DNA of 64,000 bases from NCBI RefSeq assembly GCF_003573695.1, contig NC_039360.1, positions 64,915,911 to 64,979,910 of the forward strand, in the 5' to 3' direction. The notes beneath the pieces were generated by a model. That model ran no database searches. It was not told the origin of the DNA and worked only from the letters and a program-made list of their open reading frames with translations. Of this stretch, positions 46,737-58,055 are shown in pieces; within the stretch, counting starts at the first letter, position 1; every line of letters starts with the position of its first letter. The stretch is from Papaver somniferum. Lineage: Eukaryota > Streptophyta > Magnoliopsida > Ranunculales > Papaveraceae. A program made the position numbers and the translations under genes.

Positions 46737-49011
46737 TGATGAGTGCCAAATATTGTATATATTTATCCCTTTTTGTTGGCATTTAACTCATCTTTTGCGC
46801 ATTAATTCTACATTTTATCCCATATTCTGTATTTTCATTGTTTTCAAGAATAAATATTTTTCTTACTTAATTTTGCATTTTTAGGTAATAAATAAAGTCT
46901 GGATGACTTGCGGAGCAAAAAGAGCAGAAAAGTAGTGAAAAGCCGGGAGAAATCACGCAAGGAAGCCGCGAAGAATGGTGCGCACAACCTCATTTTCTAC
47001 ACACAAAAACGCCTCCGTTCTCAGCCATCAGATCAGTTCTCAGAAGCATCCGATGGTCGCTCCTTCATAGATCATCAAAATCTGAAGTCTCTGCCAAGCA
47101 CCAAAGCGCTGAAATTCCAAGCCTTCAGATTAGATGGTAGTTGAATCCAACGGTTGCTCCCTTGCTGTTCATCAAAGTTTGATATCTCCGCCTTACACTA
47201 CAGCACCTAACCCCATCTGGAGCCGTCAGCTTCGTTGTATCACCTAATCCAACGGTCGCTCAGAGCTTGTTTACATCGTGCCGTTCGATTCAATTAGTAA
47301 CTGATTATCCAACGGATCTCCTCGCTGCGCATCAACTTCAGATGATCCCGCCTCACACCCTAGCGACCGAACACCTACACCCCAAACAAACAGACCCTTC
47401 TTCCATTCTATCGATTTCTCCTCCTTCCTCCCCTTCTTCCCAAAATTTTCAGAGCTGCTCCTCCTTCTCCCGACCAAATCAGAGCGTCACCACCATTTCC
47501 ATCACTGCCACCACCATCTTTTCACCGACACCACCACCATCTCTCTAGGCTAGATGTTTTGCCCATTTCACATCCCGTGAAGCCCTAGGGTGTGGAGTTT
47601 GTAAAACAGCTAGCTAGGGCATCAGTAGGAACAATAGGAGCTGAGGAAGAGCATCAGAGACGCATAAGAGAGATGGGTTCGACAGAGGAGACAATTTCAG
47701 GGTAAGGGTTAACTTTTCACAGACCCTAATATGTACTGTTTTCAATTTTGGGAAAATGGTTGATAACCCTAATTTGATGTATGGGTATAAAAGGGAATGT
47801 GGGTGTTGTTGTAAGTCATGCTGGACTAGCCAGTGTCCATGACTTTCAAGTTCTGTTAAAATTGTTCTGTTAAAATTGTTCTGTTAGAATTTGTGCTCCT
47901 GTTTAATCATGTGTTCTGTTAAATGTTGTGATGTTCCTGTTAATGTGTGTTGTTTACATGTGTTGTTCCTGTTTTGCATCCTAAGTTGTTCCTGTTAGTG
48001 TTTACTCTGTTTAATGTGCCTTTGTTAGTTTAAATGCTCAACTGTTGTTTCAATTCTTTGTCAAGAAGTGATGATATGCTAGGTTGAGCTTTCAGAGCAC
48101 TGAATTGATTGAGTGGAAGAAATCAGTGCTCAACTGTGCTTAAGATTGATTGTACTGTCAAAAGGCAATCAATGCTAGGAGCACATCAGTTGAGCAAGCT
48201 GATTATCTTGCCATTCCATTTTTGTATGCTTAGGATGCATTGTGTTGATTGAGCATTGGGAGAAATTAGTGCTCATAGCAAGCTAATTTTCTTCCCATTC
48301 TATTTGTATGCCTGTATTCTTCCCTTGGCCTTGCATTGTCACCATTTCAGTTTCACCATCTCCCCTGCCCTTGGCTTAGGCCTTGGTTCACTTGCACTGT
48401 TCTCTCTGATGTTGTTGTTTAGTTCTTCATTGTCCATTGTCTTGTTTTTTTACTGCACTGCCTTTGCTATATTGCCTCATTGCCACTGTTACCTTGGCTT
48501 AGTGTCACCACTACTTGCACTGCCATCTCTTCTTGTTCTGCTGCTGCTACTACTTCCACTGCTTGTGCAGCTGCTGTGCACTTGCCCTTTGCACTGCTCT
48601 TGCTTTTTCTTTGCTTGCTGCTGCTGGTGCCTTCTCTGTGTGCTTCTTCTGCTGTGTTGTTGCTGCCAAGCCTGCTGCCAAGCAAAAAGCCCATCAGTCC
48701 ACTGAACTTAACCAAAGGCCTAGCTAAACCAAGCCCAGTTTCAATTCAAAGGCCCAAAACAGTTCTCATCATTACAAACAAACTCAAAGGCCCAAAGCAC
48801 AATCATAACCCATTGTTACCAAATCCATTGGTACCCAAAGCCCAACAATAGCAATTTTAGAGCCCAAAATAGCTAGAAAACTCCAACACACCCAGTCTCT
48901 GTGGATCGACCCGTACTTGCACGAGCTACAACCGACGACCGTGCACTTGCGGTATTACTGTAGGCCCGCGTTTTTATTACGCTTAATTTTCACACTCCTC
49001 CGGGTCCACCA
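46737..49011 (+). repeat. Element B LTR 1
   Basis: TG...CA ends (TGATGAGTGCC...GGGTCCACCA). Two YCYAACGGYY motifs are at 47146-47155 and 47248-47257, and a TCCAACGGAT is at 47308-47317. TATAAAAGG is at 47786-47794. Repeated GTTCTGTTAAAATT-type strings follow (47856-47890). A CTG-rich stretch, TGGGCY motifs (48690-48860) and the conserved U5 block (48901-48955) come last. The Leu/Cys-rich ORFs at 48256-48851 are translations of the CTG tract. Confidence 0.88.
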
Positions 49012-49157
49012 AGTTTTGGCGCCGCTGCCGGGGACCATTTTGCATTTAAATATAATATCTTCGGGGCCTGCCAAGTTTTTGGCGCCGCTGCCGGGGACCA
49101 TTTTGCATTAAATAAATCTTCGGGGCCTGCCAAGTTTTTGGCGCCGTTGTCGGGGAT
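49012..49157 (+). other. Triplicated primer-binding site, internal copy 1
   Basis: TGGCGCCGCTGCCGGGGAC occurs at 49017-49035 and 49080-49098, and TGGCGCCGTTGTCGGGGAT at 49139-49157. They are separated by repeats of a CATTTTGCATT...TCTTCGGGGCCTGCC unit. The first copy is in the normal place, a few bases after the LTR. The sites match tRNA-Asp. Confidence 0.85.
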
Positions 49158-49749
49158 TGGTGCTGTGTTTTTCTAGTAGTTTTATTAGCTATTTTTGCAT
49201 TTCACTGCATAGCATTTGCATCTGCATCTGCTTCACTTCATTTGCTGTTGGACCTGCTGTTCTGAACCTGTTTTTCCTCTGCTGGGACGCCACCAAGGAA
49301 AAGAACCAAAACCCAACTGGGTTTTTGCAACAATATCAGAGCAGCTGGGATGTGCTTAAAAGGTAACCCATTTAAGAGAACCCGAATTGTGGGCTTCCAA
49401 TTTTTTAATTGTGGGCTGTAATATTAAAGTCAATTTTTGGGCTTCTCTTATTTTCTGTTGGGTTTGTAATAATTTATTTGTGGGCTTGTTTGTTTAATTT
49501 GTGGGCTTGTGTATTTAATTTTTGTGAGCTTGTTTAAATTCTTTCATTGGACTTGTATTTTGGACTCTGGGTTTAAACCCAGCTGAGCTTGTAACCGATC
49601 ACGCTAGTTGAACTCGTTAGTGGGACGAGTACCCAAATTCTAGGCCGAGATTTTGGACTCATTTCCACCAAAAGTTTTCAACCAAGCGGAGCCAAAGCAA
49701 ACGCAAAACAAACAGTGGGCTTGCTCCCATTCAAAAAACCAAATTTTAT

Positions 49750-49788
<39 letters not shown>

Positions 49789-49981
49789 AAATTTTACTTG
49801 CTCCCATTTTAAACCAAATTTCTTCTTTATCCCATCTTAAACCAAAGTTTTATTTTACTCCCATTTCAAAACCAAATTTTCAAATGTCTCCCACCAAAAC
49901 CAAAATTTTCCCAAAAATCCAAACCCTTTAAAAACCAAATTTGGGCTTTGTAACATAGTTACTTAGCTTTTGAGCCAATCA

Positions 49982-51690
49982 TGTCTGGATTTGGTCTGCT
50001 CCTGGGGATGGAAATAAAACTCTTAGAGAACTTGCTTATGGGCATGTGCCACGTTATGAACCTTCCACGGACCATGATGTCAATAGTCATAGGAATTATT
50101 ATGGACATTTTCAAAGTCCCGAGCCGCAATACATGAACCCTAATGACTATTCATACATGCATCATTCATCGCAACGTGAAAATGAACATTTTGCTAGTGC
50201 CTCACTCACACATCATCACTTATGGATCAAATAGAAGCTCGAATCACAGCTTTAGAAATGCAATCACATGAGGAATCTGTCACATCTAATTTTCTTAGGC
50301 AACCTGAAATCTATGCATGTCCCGCATGTGGTAGTTTAGACCACCCTGTTGAGAATTGTCATATTTTGCATAATTTTAGGCAATCTAGAGAAAATCCAAG
50401 GTATGAAATGCCCATAAATTGTGAGAATGGTAGTCATTGGGACCATAATCAATCCTTTGAGGGTTGCGATCAATATTTGTAAACCCTAATGACCATGCAC
50501 ACATGTACCATTCACCACAATTTGAACATGAAGAATTTTGTACTCCCATGAATTTAGACTCCACCACAGAAGCTTTAAGACTCTGCAAGCAAGACTATGA
50601 TAGATCTACATCACGAATTCATGCACATTTAGATCAGATTTTGCTTCACCGACAAAAGGAGGAAATTCATGAGGAAATGTATGTTGTCCCTAATGAAGTG
50701 TCTAGTCCCATTCATGTAATAATGTTGAATATGAACCTAATTTAGAGGAACATGAATCGACTAATGACACCACCACTGTTAATGAGGACCAATATGCATG
50801 CTACCATGATGATTATGATGATTATGATGATATATTAGAAGAACATGAAAATATTGTGGAACCTGTTGGTTCAAAAACATATGGCTTCTCGCCCTCGACC
50901 TTCATGAATGTTGTTTTTTAATACTCATTGTAATTCATATGATTTTGATATTGACATGGGATTCGTACAATTATTCTGTGAAGATGAGCATGACATAGGA
51001 ATAGTTGAATCTTCTGTAGACACTAATGTGCATGAAAATATATTGATGTGTCTGATTCTCTACCTAGGTCACATTGTGATATTTCTCCTGATTTGCCATG
51101 CATGAGAATAAATTTTGATGATGTTGATGACTCTGATTGTGATCTTGCCAATTTGATTGATGATTGTGAGCATGATGTGATATGTGTAGATGATTTAGGA
51201 GATTTTGATTTGATTGATAATGATATGCCTATTCTCCTACATGAGTCACAATCTGTGGCCTTCCACCCAACCTAGATTTGGTTTGTACCCATTGTCAAAC
51301 CGACTTTTCTGAGAGTCCCTAATCTAGGTTTGGAACTGTATGCTTCCCAAGTCCTTTTGGACTATTTTTCTCCAAATATAATACATTTGAGGAACCACAG
51401 TTGGAATTAGCATGTTTGCCCGTCCCTAGCAAGTTCATTTCGAGCTAGACCTTGTGCATGATGAACCCCCGAAACTGCGCGATTTTGTTTTCAACTATAT
51501 CTTCTGTAAAATCCAGGTTTGGGGGTAGCTCATTTTGTTTCACAGTTTCACTGCATTTTTTCCATTATTATTGTGTGAAGCTGTTGAAACCTACACTTTG
51601 TCTTTTGGGTTGATCCTCAACTCTTTAGATTGTTAGTGTACGGTGAATTTTTTGTATATAATCCAGTAGATAAAATTTTTAAAACCCTTT
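49982..51690 (+). pseudogene. Frameshifted copy of the element B protein gene
   Basis: Aligns along its length with the intact ORF at 56328-58055 but is broken into short frames (50046-50234, 50222-50482, 50464-50745, 50908-51105 and 51048-51275). The breaks come from about twenty or more one- to three-base deletions and very few substitutions. The zinc-knuckle segment is still readable near 50315-50360. Because deletions far outnumber substitutions, the breaks may be residual sequencing error and not true decay. Confidence 0.8.
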
Positions 51691-52399
51691 GTTCATTTTG
51701 TATATATTTTGCTAATCCAATATGATCTCGGCTGAATATGTTGGATTTTGCCTTGAATAACGGAGTTCTAATATCTTTCGCCGAAATCGGGTATTCTCTT
51801 CCTTTTTCTACTCAACATGATCCTCTTCATATGTTGTATTATAATTTTGTCCATATTTTGAAACATTGAGGACAATGTTTAGTTTAGGTTTGGGGGTATA
51901 GAGTAGATACCACGATAATATGCCATAATTGAAAAAACTCCATCTTTTTGAAAAAATTGAAAAATTCCAAAAAAATTGAAAAATCAAAATTCAAAAAAAT
52001 TAAAAAATGAAAAATCATAAAAATGGAGCTCATTTACCTTGAAATGTTGACTCTTGTGCAAATATGTATTTTTATTAGGAGTCTTAGTCTAGATATTTAG
52101 GCACCCTGATTCTAGCACAATTCACATAGTGATAAGAAATTTGCACGCGCACGATCTACCAATACATGTATGGCCTCGATCTTCAAGGTGTTTGATAGGA
52201 AGTTACGATTGCCAATCACTTTAGAATACTGAACGAAACTTGACTAGCTTGTTCTTTGGTTGGTTGGGATAGAAGGTGGAGGTTACATTAAGAAAGACAA
52301 CCATCGAATTTAACTGGGTGCATCAAAAAGGGCTACCTCTTGCAAAGTGTCATGTAATCTTTTGTTTCTTTTGTATTTGTATCAAAAGTGTTTTCTTTT

Positions 52400-52433
<34 letters not shown>

Positions 52434-53065
52434 GAAAATAAAAAAAATCAAGTATTTATCAATTCCATCATCTCTTGTTCCAAAAATAAAAGAGTAGTCA
52501 ATGTAAATAAGAGTCATGTAAAGTCATCTTTTGTTGTTTCATTGTAATAAGCAAGGAGGGTGTATGCCATTGATGTACAACGCGAGTAATTGTGAAATAC
52601 CTCCAACTCATTCACAATTCTCGTAAAGTCCGGACAGCTAGCTAGATTTCGACCTTGGTTCTTAGCCTGAGAAACTATCTCTTGGTGATTAGTAGTCATA
52701 ACTTCAGATCTTTCTTACACATGTGTAGATACACTTTACACTCTTATCACATGTCTTTTTTTGTTATCAGTGCTAGGATTGTGCCTTCGATAGCTAGATT
52801 GACATCTCCATTTTGCTGTGAGCTTAACTGACTTGCACATGTCACATTTGATGGAATCTGAGCTCATATTTTGTCCTTAGGTTTTGTAGGTACACCTCTG
52901 GTAAACCTTCACGAGACTTCAACTCGTCCACTAGGGACACTTAGTGGTTTAAAAGGCTTAGTGCATACGCTAAATGCATTCGAGAGACCAGCGACAGTGG
53001 TATAGTTAGGATTTCCTTAGTTTTGTTTTACTTGAGGACAAGTAAAATTCAGGTTTGGGGGTATT
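51691..53065 (+). other. Conserved non-coding 3' block, internal copy 1
   Basis: Equivalent to 58056-59470, ending in the polypurine tract AGGTTTGGGGGTA (53051-53063) two bases before LTR 2. Contains an A-run of about 30 at 52401-52430. ORFs across the A-run are artefacts. Confidence 0.65.
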
Positions 53066-55350
53066 TGATGAGTGCCAAATATTGTATATATTTATCCCTT
53101 TTGTTGGCATTTAACTCATCTTTTGCGCATTAATTCTACATTTTATCCCATATTCTGTATTTTCATTGTTTTCAAGAATAAATTTTTCTTACTTAATTTT
53201 GCATTTTTAGGTAATAAATAAAGTCTGGATGACTTGCGGAGCAAAAAGAGCAGAAAAGTAGTGAAAAGCCGGGAGAAATCACGCAAGGAAGCCGCGAAGA
53301 ATGGTGCGCACAACCTCATTTTCTACACACAAAAACGCCTCCGTTCTCAGCCATCAGATCAGTTCTCAGAAGCATCCATGGTCGCTCCTTCATAGATCAT
53401 CAAAATCTGAAGTCTCTGCCAAGCACCAAAGCGCTGAAATTCCAAGCCTTCAGATTAGATGGTAGTTGAATCCAACGGTTGCTCCCTTGCTGTTCATCAA
53501 AGTTTGATATCTCCGCCTTACACTACAGCACCTAACCCCATCTGGAGCCGTCAGCTTCGTTGTATCACCTAATCCAACGGTCGCTCAGAGCTTGTTTACA
53601 TCGTGCCGTTCGATTCAATTAGTAACTGATTATCCAACGGATCTCCTCGCTGCGCATCAACTTCAGATGATCCCGCCTCACACCCTAGCGACCGAACACC
53701 TACACCCCAAACAAACAGACCCTTCTCCCATTCTATCGATTTCTCCTCCTCCTCTTCCCCTTCCCAAAATTTTCAGAGCTGCTCCTCCTTCTCCCGACCA
53801 AATCAGAGCGTCACCACCATTTCCATCACTGCCACCACCATCTCTTCACCGACACCACCACCATCTCTCTAGGCTAGATGTTTTGCCCATTTCACATCCC
53901 GTGAAGCCCTAGGGTGTGGAGTTTGTAAAACAGCTAGCTAGGGCATCAGTAGGGAACAATAGGAGCTGAGGAAGAGCATCAGAGACGCATAAGAGAGATG
54001 GGTTCGACAGAGGAGACAATTTCAGGGTAAGGGTTAACTTTTCACAGACCCTAATTATGTACTGTTTTCAATTTTGGGAAAATGGGTGATAACCCTAATT
54101 TGATGTATTGGGTATAAAAGGGAATTGTGGGTGTTGTTGTAAAGTCATGCTGGACTAGCCAGTGTCCAGACTTTCAAGTTCTGTTAAAATTGTTCTGTTA
54201 AAATTGTTCTGTTAGAATTTGTGCTCCTGTTTAATCATGTGTTCTGTTAAATGTTGTGATGTTCCTGTTAATGTGTGTTGTTTACATGTGTTGTTCCTGT
54301 TTTGCCATCCTAAGTTGTTCCTGTTAGTGTTTACTCTGTTTAATGTGCCTTTGTTAGTTTAAATGCTCAACTGTTGTTTCAATTCTTTGTCAAGAAGTGA
54401 TGATATGCTAGGTTAGAGCTTTCAGAGCACTGAATTGATTGAGTAGTGGAAGAAATCAGTGCTCAACTGTGCTTAAGATTGATTGTACTGTCAAAAGGCA
54501 ATCAATGCTAGGAGCACATCAGTTGAGCAAGCTGATTATCTTGCCATTCCATTTTTTGTATGCTTAGGATGCATTGTGTTGATTGAGCATTGGGAGAAAT
54601 TAGTGCTCATAGCAAGCTAATTTCTTCCCATTCTATTTGTATGCCTGTATCTTCCCTTGGCCTTGCATTGTCCACCATTTCATTTCACCATCTCCCCTGC
54701 CCTTGGCTTAGGCCTTGGTTCACTTGCACTGTTTCTGATTGTTGTTGTTTAGTTTCTTCATTGTCTTCATTGTCTTGTTTTATTTACTGCACTGCCTTTG
54801 CTATATTGCCTCATTGCCACTGGTTACCTTGGCTTAGTGTCACCACTACTTGCACTGCCATCTCTTCTTGTTCTGCTGCTGCTACTACTCTCTTCCACTG
54901 CTTGTGCAGCTGCTGTGCACTTGCCCTTTGCACTGCTGCATTGCTTTCTTTGCCTTGTGCTGCTGCTGGTGCCTTCTCTGTGTTGCTTCTGCTGTTGTTG
55001 CTGCCAAGCCTGCTGCCAAGCAAAGCCCATCAGTCCACTGAACTTAACCAAAGGCCTAGCTAAACCAAGCCCAGTTTCAATTCAAAGGCCCAAAACAGTT
55101 CTCATCATTACAAACAAACTCAAAGGCCCAAAGCACAATCATAACCCATTGGTTACCAAAATCCATTGGTACCCAAAGCCCAACAATAGCAATTTTAGAG
55201 CCCAAAATAGCTAGAAAACTCCAAACACACCCAGTCTCTGTGGATCGACCCGTACTTGCACGAGCTACAACCGACGACCGTGCACTTGCGGTATTACTGT
55301 AGGCCCGCGTTTTTATTACGCTTAATTTTCACACTCCTCCGGGTCCACCA
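53066..55350 (+). repeat. Element B LTR 2 (shared middle LTR)
   Basis: Acts as the 3' LTR of the first unit and the 5' LTR of the second. MSA-like motifs lie at 53471-53480 and 53573-53582, and a TATAAAAGG is near 54115. It differs from LTRs 1 and 3 mostly by single-base gaps. Confidence 0.88.
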
Positions 55351-55501
55351 AGTTTTTGGCGCCGCTGCCGGGGACCATTTTGCATTTAAATATAATATCT
55401 TCGGGGCCTGCCAAGTTTTTGGCGCCGCTGCCGGGGACCATTTTGCATTTAAATATAATATCTTCGGGGCCTGCCAAGTTTTTGGCGCCGTTGTCGGGGA
55501 T
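55351..55501 (+). other. Triplicated primer-binding site, internal copy 2
   Basis: Sites at 55357-55375, 55420-55438 and 55483-55501 lie exactly 63 bp apart. The first two are identical (TGGCGCCGCTGCCGGGGAC) and the third is diverged (TGGCGCCGTTGTCGGGGAT). Confidence 0.88.
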
Positions 55502-56082
55502 TGGTGCTGTGTTTTTCTAGTAGTTTTATTAGCTATTTTTGCATTTCACTGCATAGCATTTGCATCTGCATCTGCTTCACTTCATTTGCTGTTGGACCTG
55601 CTGTTCTGAACCTGTTTTTCCTCTGCTGGGACGCCACCAAGGAAAAGAACCAAAACCCAACTGGGTTTTTGCAACAATATCAGAGCAGCTGGGATGTGCT
55701 TAAAAGGTAACCCATTTAAGAGAACCCGAATTGTGGGCTTCCAATTTTTTAATTGTGGGCTGTAATATTAAAGCCAATTTTTGGGTCTTATTTTCTGTTG
55801 GGTTTGTAATAATTTATTTGTGGGCTTGTTTGTTTAATTTGTGGGCTTGTATTTAATTTTTGTGAGCTTGTTTAATTTTTGGACTTGTATTTGTATTCTG
55901 GGTTTAACCCAGCTGAGCTTGTAACCGATCACGCTAGTTGAACTCGTTAGTGGGACGAGTACCCAAATTCTAGGCCGAGATTTTGGGACTCATTTCCACC
56001 AAAGTTTTCAACCAAGCGGAGCCAAAGCAAACGCAAAACAAACAGTGGGCTTGCTCCCATTCAAAAACCAAATTTTATTTTC

Positions 56083-56131
<49 letters not shown>

Positions 56132-56327
56132 AAATTTTACTTGCTCCCATTTTAAACCAAATTTTCTTCTTTATCCCATCTTAAACCAAAAGTTTTATTT
56201 TACTCCCATTTCAAAACCAAATTTTCAAATGTCTCCCACCAAAACCAAAATTTTCCCAAAAATCCAAACCCTTTAAAAAACCAAATTTTGGGCTTTGTAA
56301 CATAGTTACTTAGCTTTTGAGCCAATC
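55502..56327 (+). other. Element B leader (internal copy 2)
   Basis: Untranslated leader with several GTGGGCTT-type (TGGGCY) motifs at about 55734, 55757, 55821, 55842 and 56045. A long A-run lies at about 56090-56129. ORF 55501-55710 is present in both copies but lacks any known domain. The equivalent part of copy 1 is 49158-49981. Confidence 0.55.
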
Positions 56328-58055
56328 ATGTCTGGATTTTGGTCTGCTCCTGGGGATGGAAATAAAACTCTTAGAGAACTTGCTTATGGGCATGTACCAC
56401 GTTATGAACCTTCCACGGACCATGATGTCAATAGTCATAGGAATTATTATGGACATTTTCAAAGTCCCGAGCCGCAATACATGAACCCTAATGACTATTC
56501 ATACATGCATCATTCATCGCAACGTGAAAATGAACATTTTGCTAGTGCCTCACTCACACAATCATCACTTATGGATCAAATAGAAGCTCGAATCACAGCT
56601 TTAGAAATGCAATCACATGAGGAATCTGTCACATCTAATTTTCTTAGGCAACCTGAAATCTATGCATGTCCCGCATGTGGTAGTTTAGACCACCCTGTTG
56701 AGAATTGTCATATTTTGCATAATTTTAGGCAATGTAGAGAAAATCCAAGGTATGAAATGCCCATAAATTATGAGAATGGTAGTCATTGGGACCATAATCA
56801 ATCCTTTGAGGGTTGCGATCAATATTTTGTAAACCCTAATGACCATACACACATGTACCATTCACCACAATTTGAACATGAAGAATTTTGTACTCCCATG
56901 AATTTAGACTCCACCACAGAAGCTTTAAGACTCTGCAAGCAAGACTATGATAGATCTACATCACGAATTCATGCACATTTAGATCAGATTTTGCTTCACC
57001 GACAAAAGGAGGAAATTCATGAGGAAATGTATGTTGTCCCTAATGAAGTGTTTAGTCCCATTCATGTAAATAATGTTGAATATGAACCTAATTTAGAGGA
57101 ACATGAATCGACTAATGACACCACCACTGTTAATGAGGACCAATATGCATGCTACCATGATGATGATTATGATGATTATGATGATATATTAGAAGAACAT
57201 GAAAATATTGTGGAACCTGTTGGTTCAAAAACATATGGCTTCTCGCCCTCGACCTTCATGAATGTTGTTTTTTCTAATACTCATTGTAATTCATATGATT
57301 TTGATATTGACATGGGATTCGTACAATTATTCTGTGAAGATGAGCATGACATAGGAATAGTTGAATCTTCTGTAGACACTAATGTGCATGAAAATATATT
57401 TGATGTGTCTGATTCTCTACCTAGGTCACATTGTGATATTTCTCCTGATTTGCCAATGCATGAGAATAAATTTTTTGATGATGTTGATGACTCTGATTGT
57501 GATCTTGCCAATTTGATTGATGATTGTGAGCATGATGTGATATGTGTAGATGATTTAGGAGATTTTGATTTGATTGATAATGATATGCCTATTCTCCTAC
57601 ATGAGTCACAATCTGTTGGCCTTCCACCCAACCTAGATTTGGTTTGTACCCATATTGTCAAACCGACTTTTCTGAGAGTCCCTAATCTAGGTTTGGAACT
57701 GTATGCTTCCCAAGTCCTTTTGGACTATTTTTCATCCAAATATAATACATTTGAGGAACCACAGTTGGAATTAGCATGTTTGCCCGTCCCTAGCAAAGTT
57801 CATTTCGAGCTAGACCTTGTGCATGATGAACCCCCGAAACTGCGCGATTTTGTTTTCAAAACTATATCTTCTGTAAAATCCAGGTTTGGGGGTAGCTCAT
57901 TTTGTTTCACAGTTTCACGTGCATTTTTTCCATTTTATTATTGTGTGAAGCTGTTGAAACCTCTACACTTTGTCTTTTGGGTTGATCCTCAACTCTTTAG
58001 ATTGTTAGTGTACGGTGAATTTTTTGTATATAATCCAGTAGATAAAAATTTTTAA
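56328..58055 (+). CDS. Element B protein: CCHC zinc knuckle, acidic linker, conserved C-terminal region
   Basis: An intact 575-aa ORF. The N-terminal part (1-110) is His/Tyr/Asn-rich. A CCHC knuckle C-x2-C-x4-H-x4-C is formed by C114, C117, H122 and C127 (CPACGSLDHPVENC), as in gag nucleocapsids that bind RNA. A short internal duplication is seen: MNPNDYSYMHHS near 52-63 and VNPNDHTHMYHS near 168-179. A strongly acidic region follows from about 250, with DDDYDDYDDILEEH near 278-291. The last roughly 120 residues match the element A protein very closely (LDYFSSKYNTFEEPQ, then FVFWVDPQLFRLLVYG). There is no capsid-type gag core. Its function is unknown; by context it should accompany packaging of the element RNA by helper Gag. 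Confidence 0.8.
   Translation: MSGFWSAPGDGNKTLRELAYGHVPRYEPSTDHDVNSHRNYYGHFQSPEPQYMNPNDYSYMHHSSQRENEHFASASLTQSSLMDQIEARITALEMQSHEESVTSNFLRQPEIYACPACGSLDHPVENCHILHNFRQCRENPRYEMPINYENGSHWDHNQSFEGCDQYFVNPNDHTHMYHSPQFEHEEFCTPMNLDSTTEALRLCKQDYDRSTSRIHAHLDQILLHRQKEEIHEEMYVVPNEVFSPIHVNNVEYEPNLEEHESTNDTTTVNEDQYACYHDDDYDDYDDILEEHENIVEPVGSKTYGFSPSTFMNVVFSNTHCNSYDFDIDMGFVQLFCEDEHDIGIVESSVDTNVHENIFDVSDSLPRSHCDISPDLPMHENKFFDDVDDSDCDLANLIDDCEHDVICVDDLGDFDLIDNDMPILLHESQSVGLPPNLDLVCTHIVKPTFLRVPNLGLELYASQVLLDYFSSKYNTFEEPQLELACLPVPSKVHFELDLVHDEPPKLRDFVFKTISSVKSRFGGSSFCFTVSRAFFPFYYCVKLLKPLHFVFWVDPQLFRLLVYGEFFVYNPVDKNF

Noticed and set aside
48256..48851. Leu/Cys-rich ORFs that look like membrane proteins, also at 54590-55214 and 61014-61640
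   Set aside because: They are translations of the CTG/CTT-rich stretch of the element B LTR in several frames, and frames differ among the three LTRs.
49017..49157. tRNA-Asp gene or tRNA fragments
   Set aside because: Only the 18-19 bases complementary to the tRNA 3' end are present, directly after an LTR. These are primer-binding sites.
52276..52547. Lys-rich ORFs across A-runs (also 49653-49931 and 58664-59029)
   Set aside because: They are read-through of poly(A) and TA tracts in the non-coding parts of element B.
57840..58055. Env-like membrane segment at the C-terminus of the element B protein
   Set aside because: The region is hydrophobic and aromatic, but there is no signal peptide, no clear transmembrane helix pattern and no homology I recognise. 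It is left as an unassigned domain.
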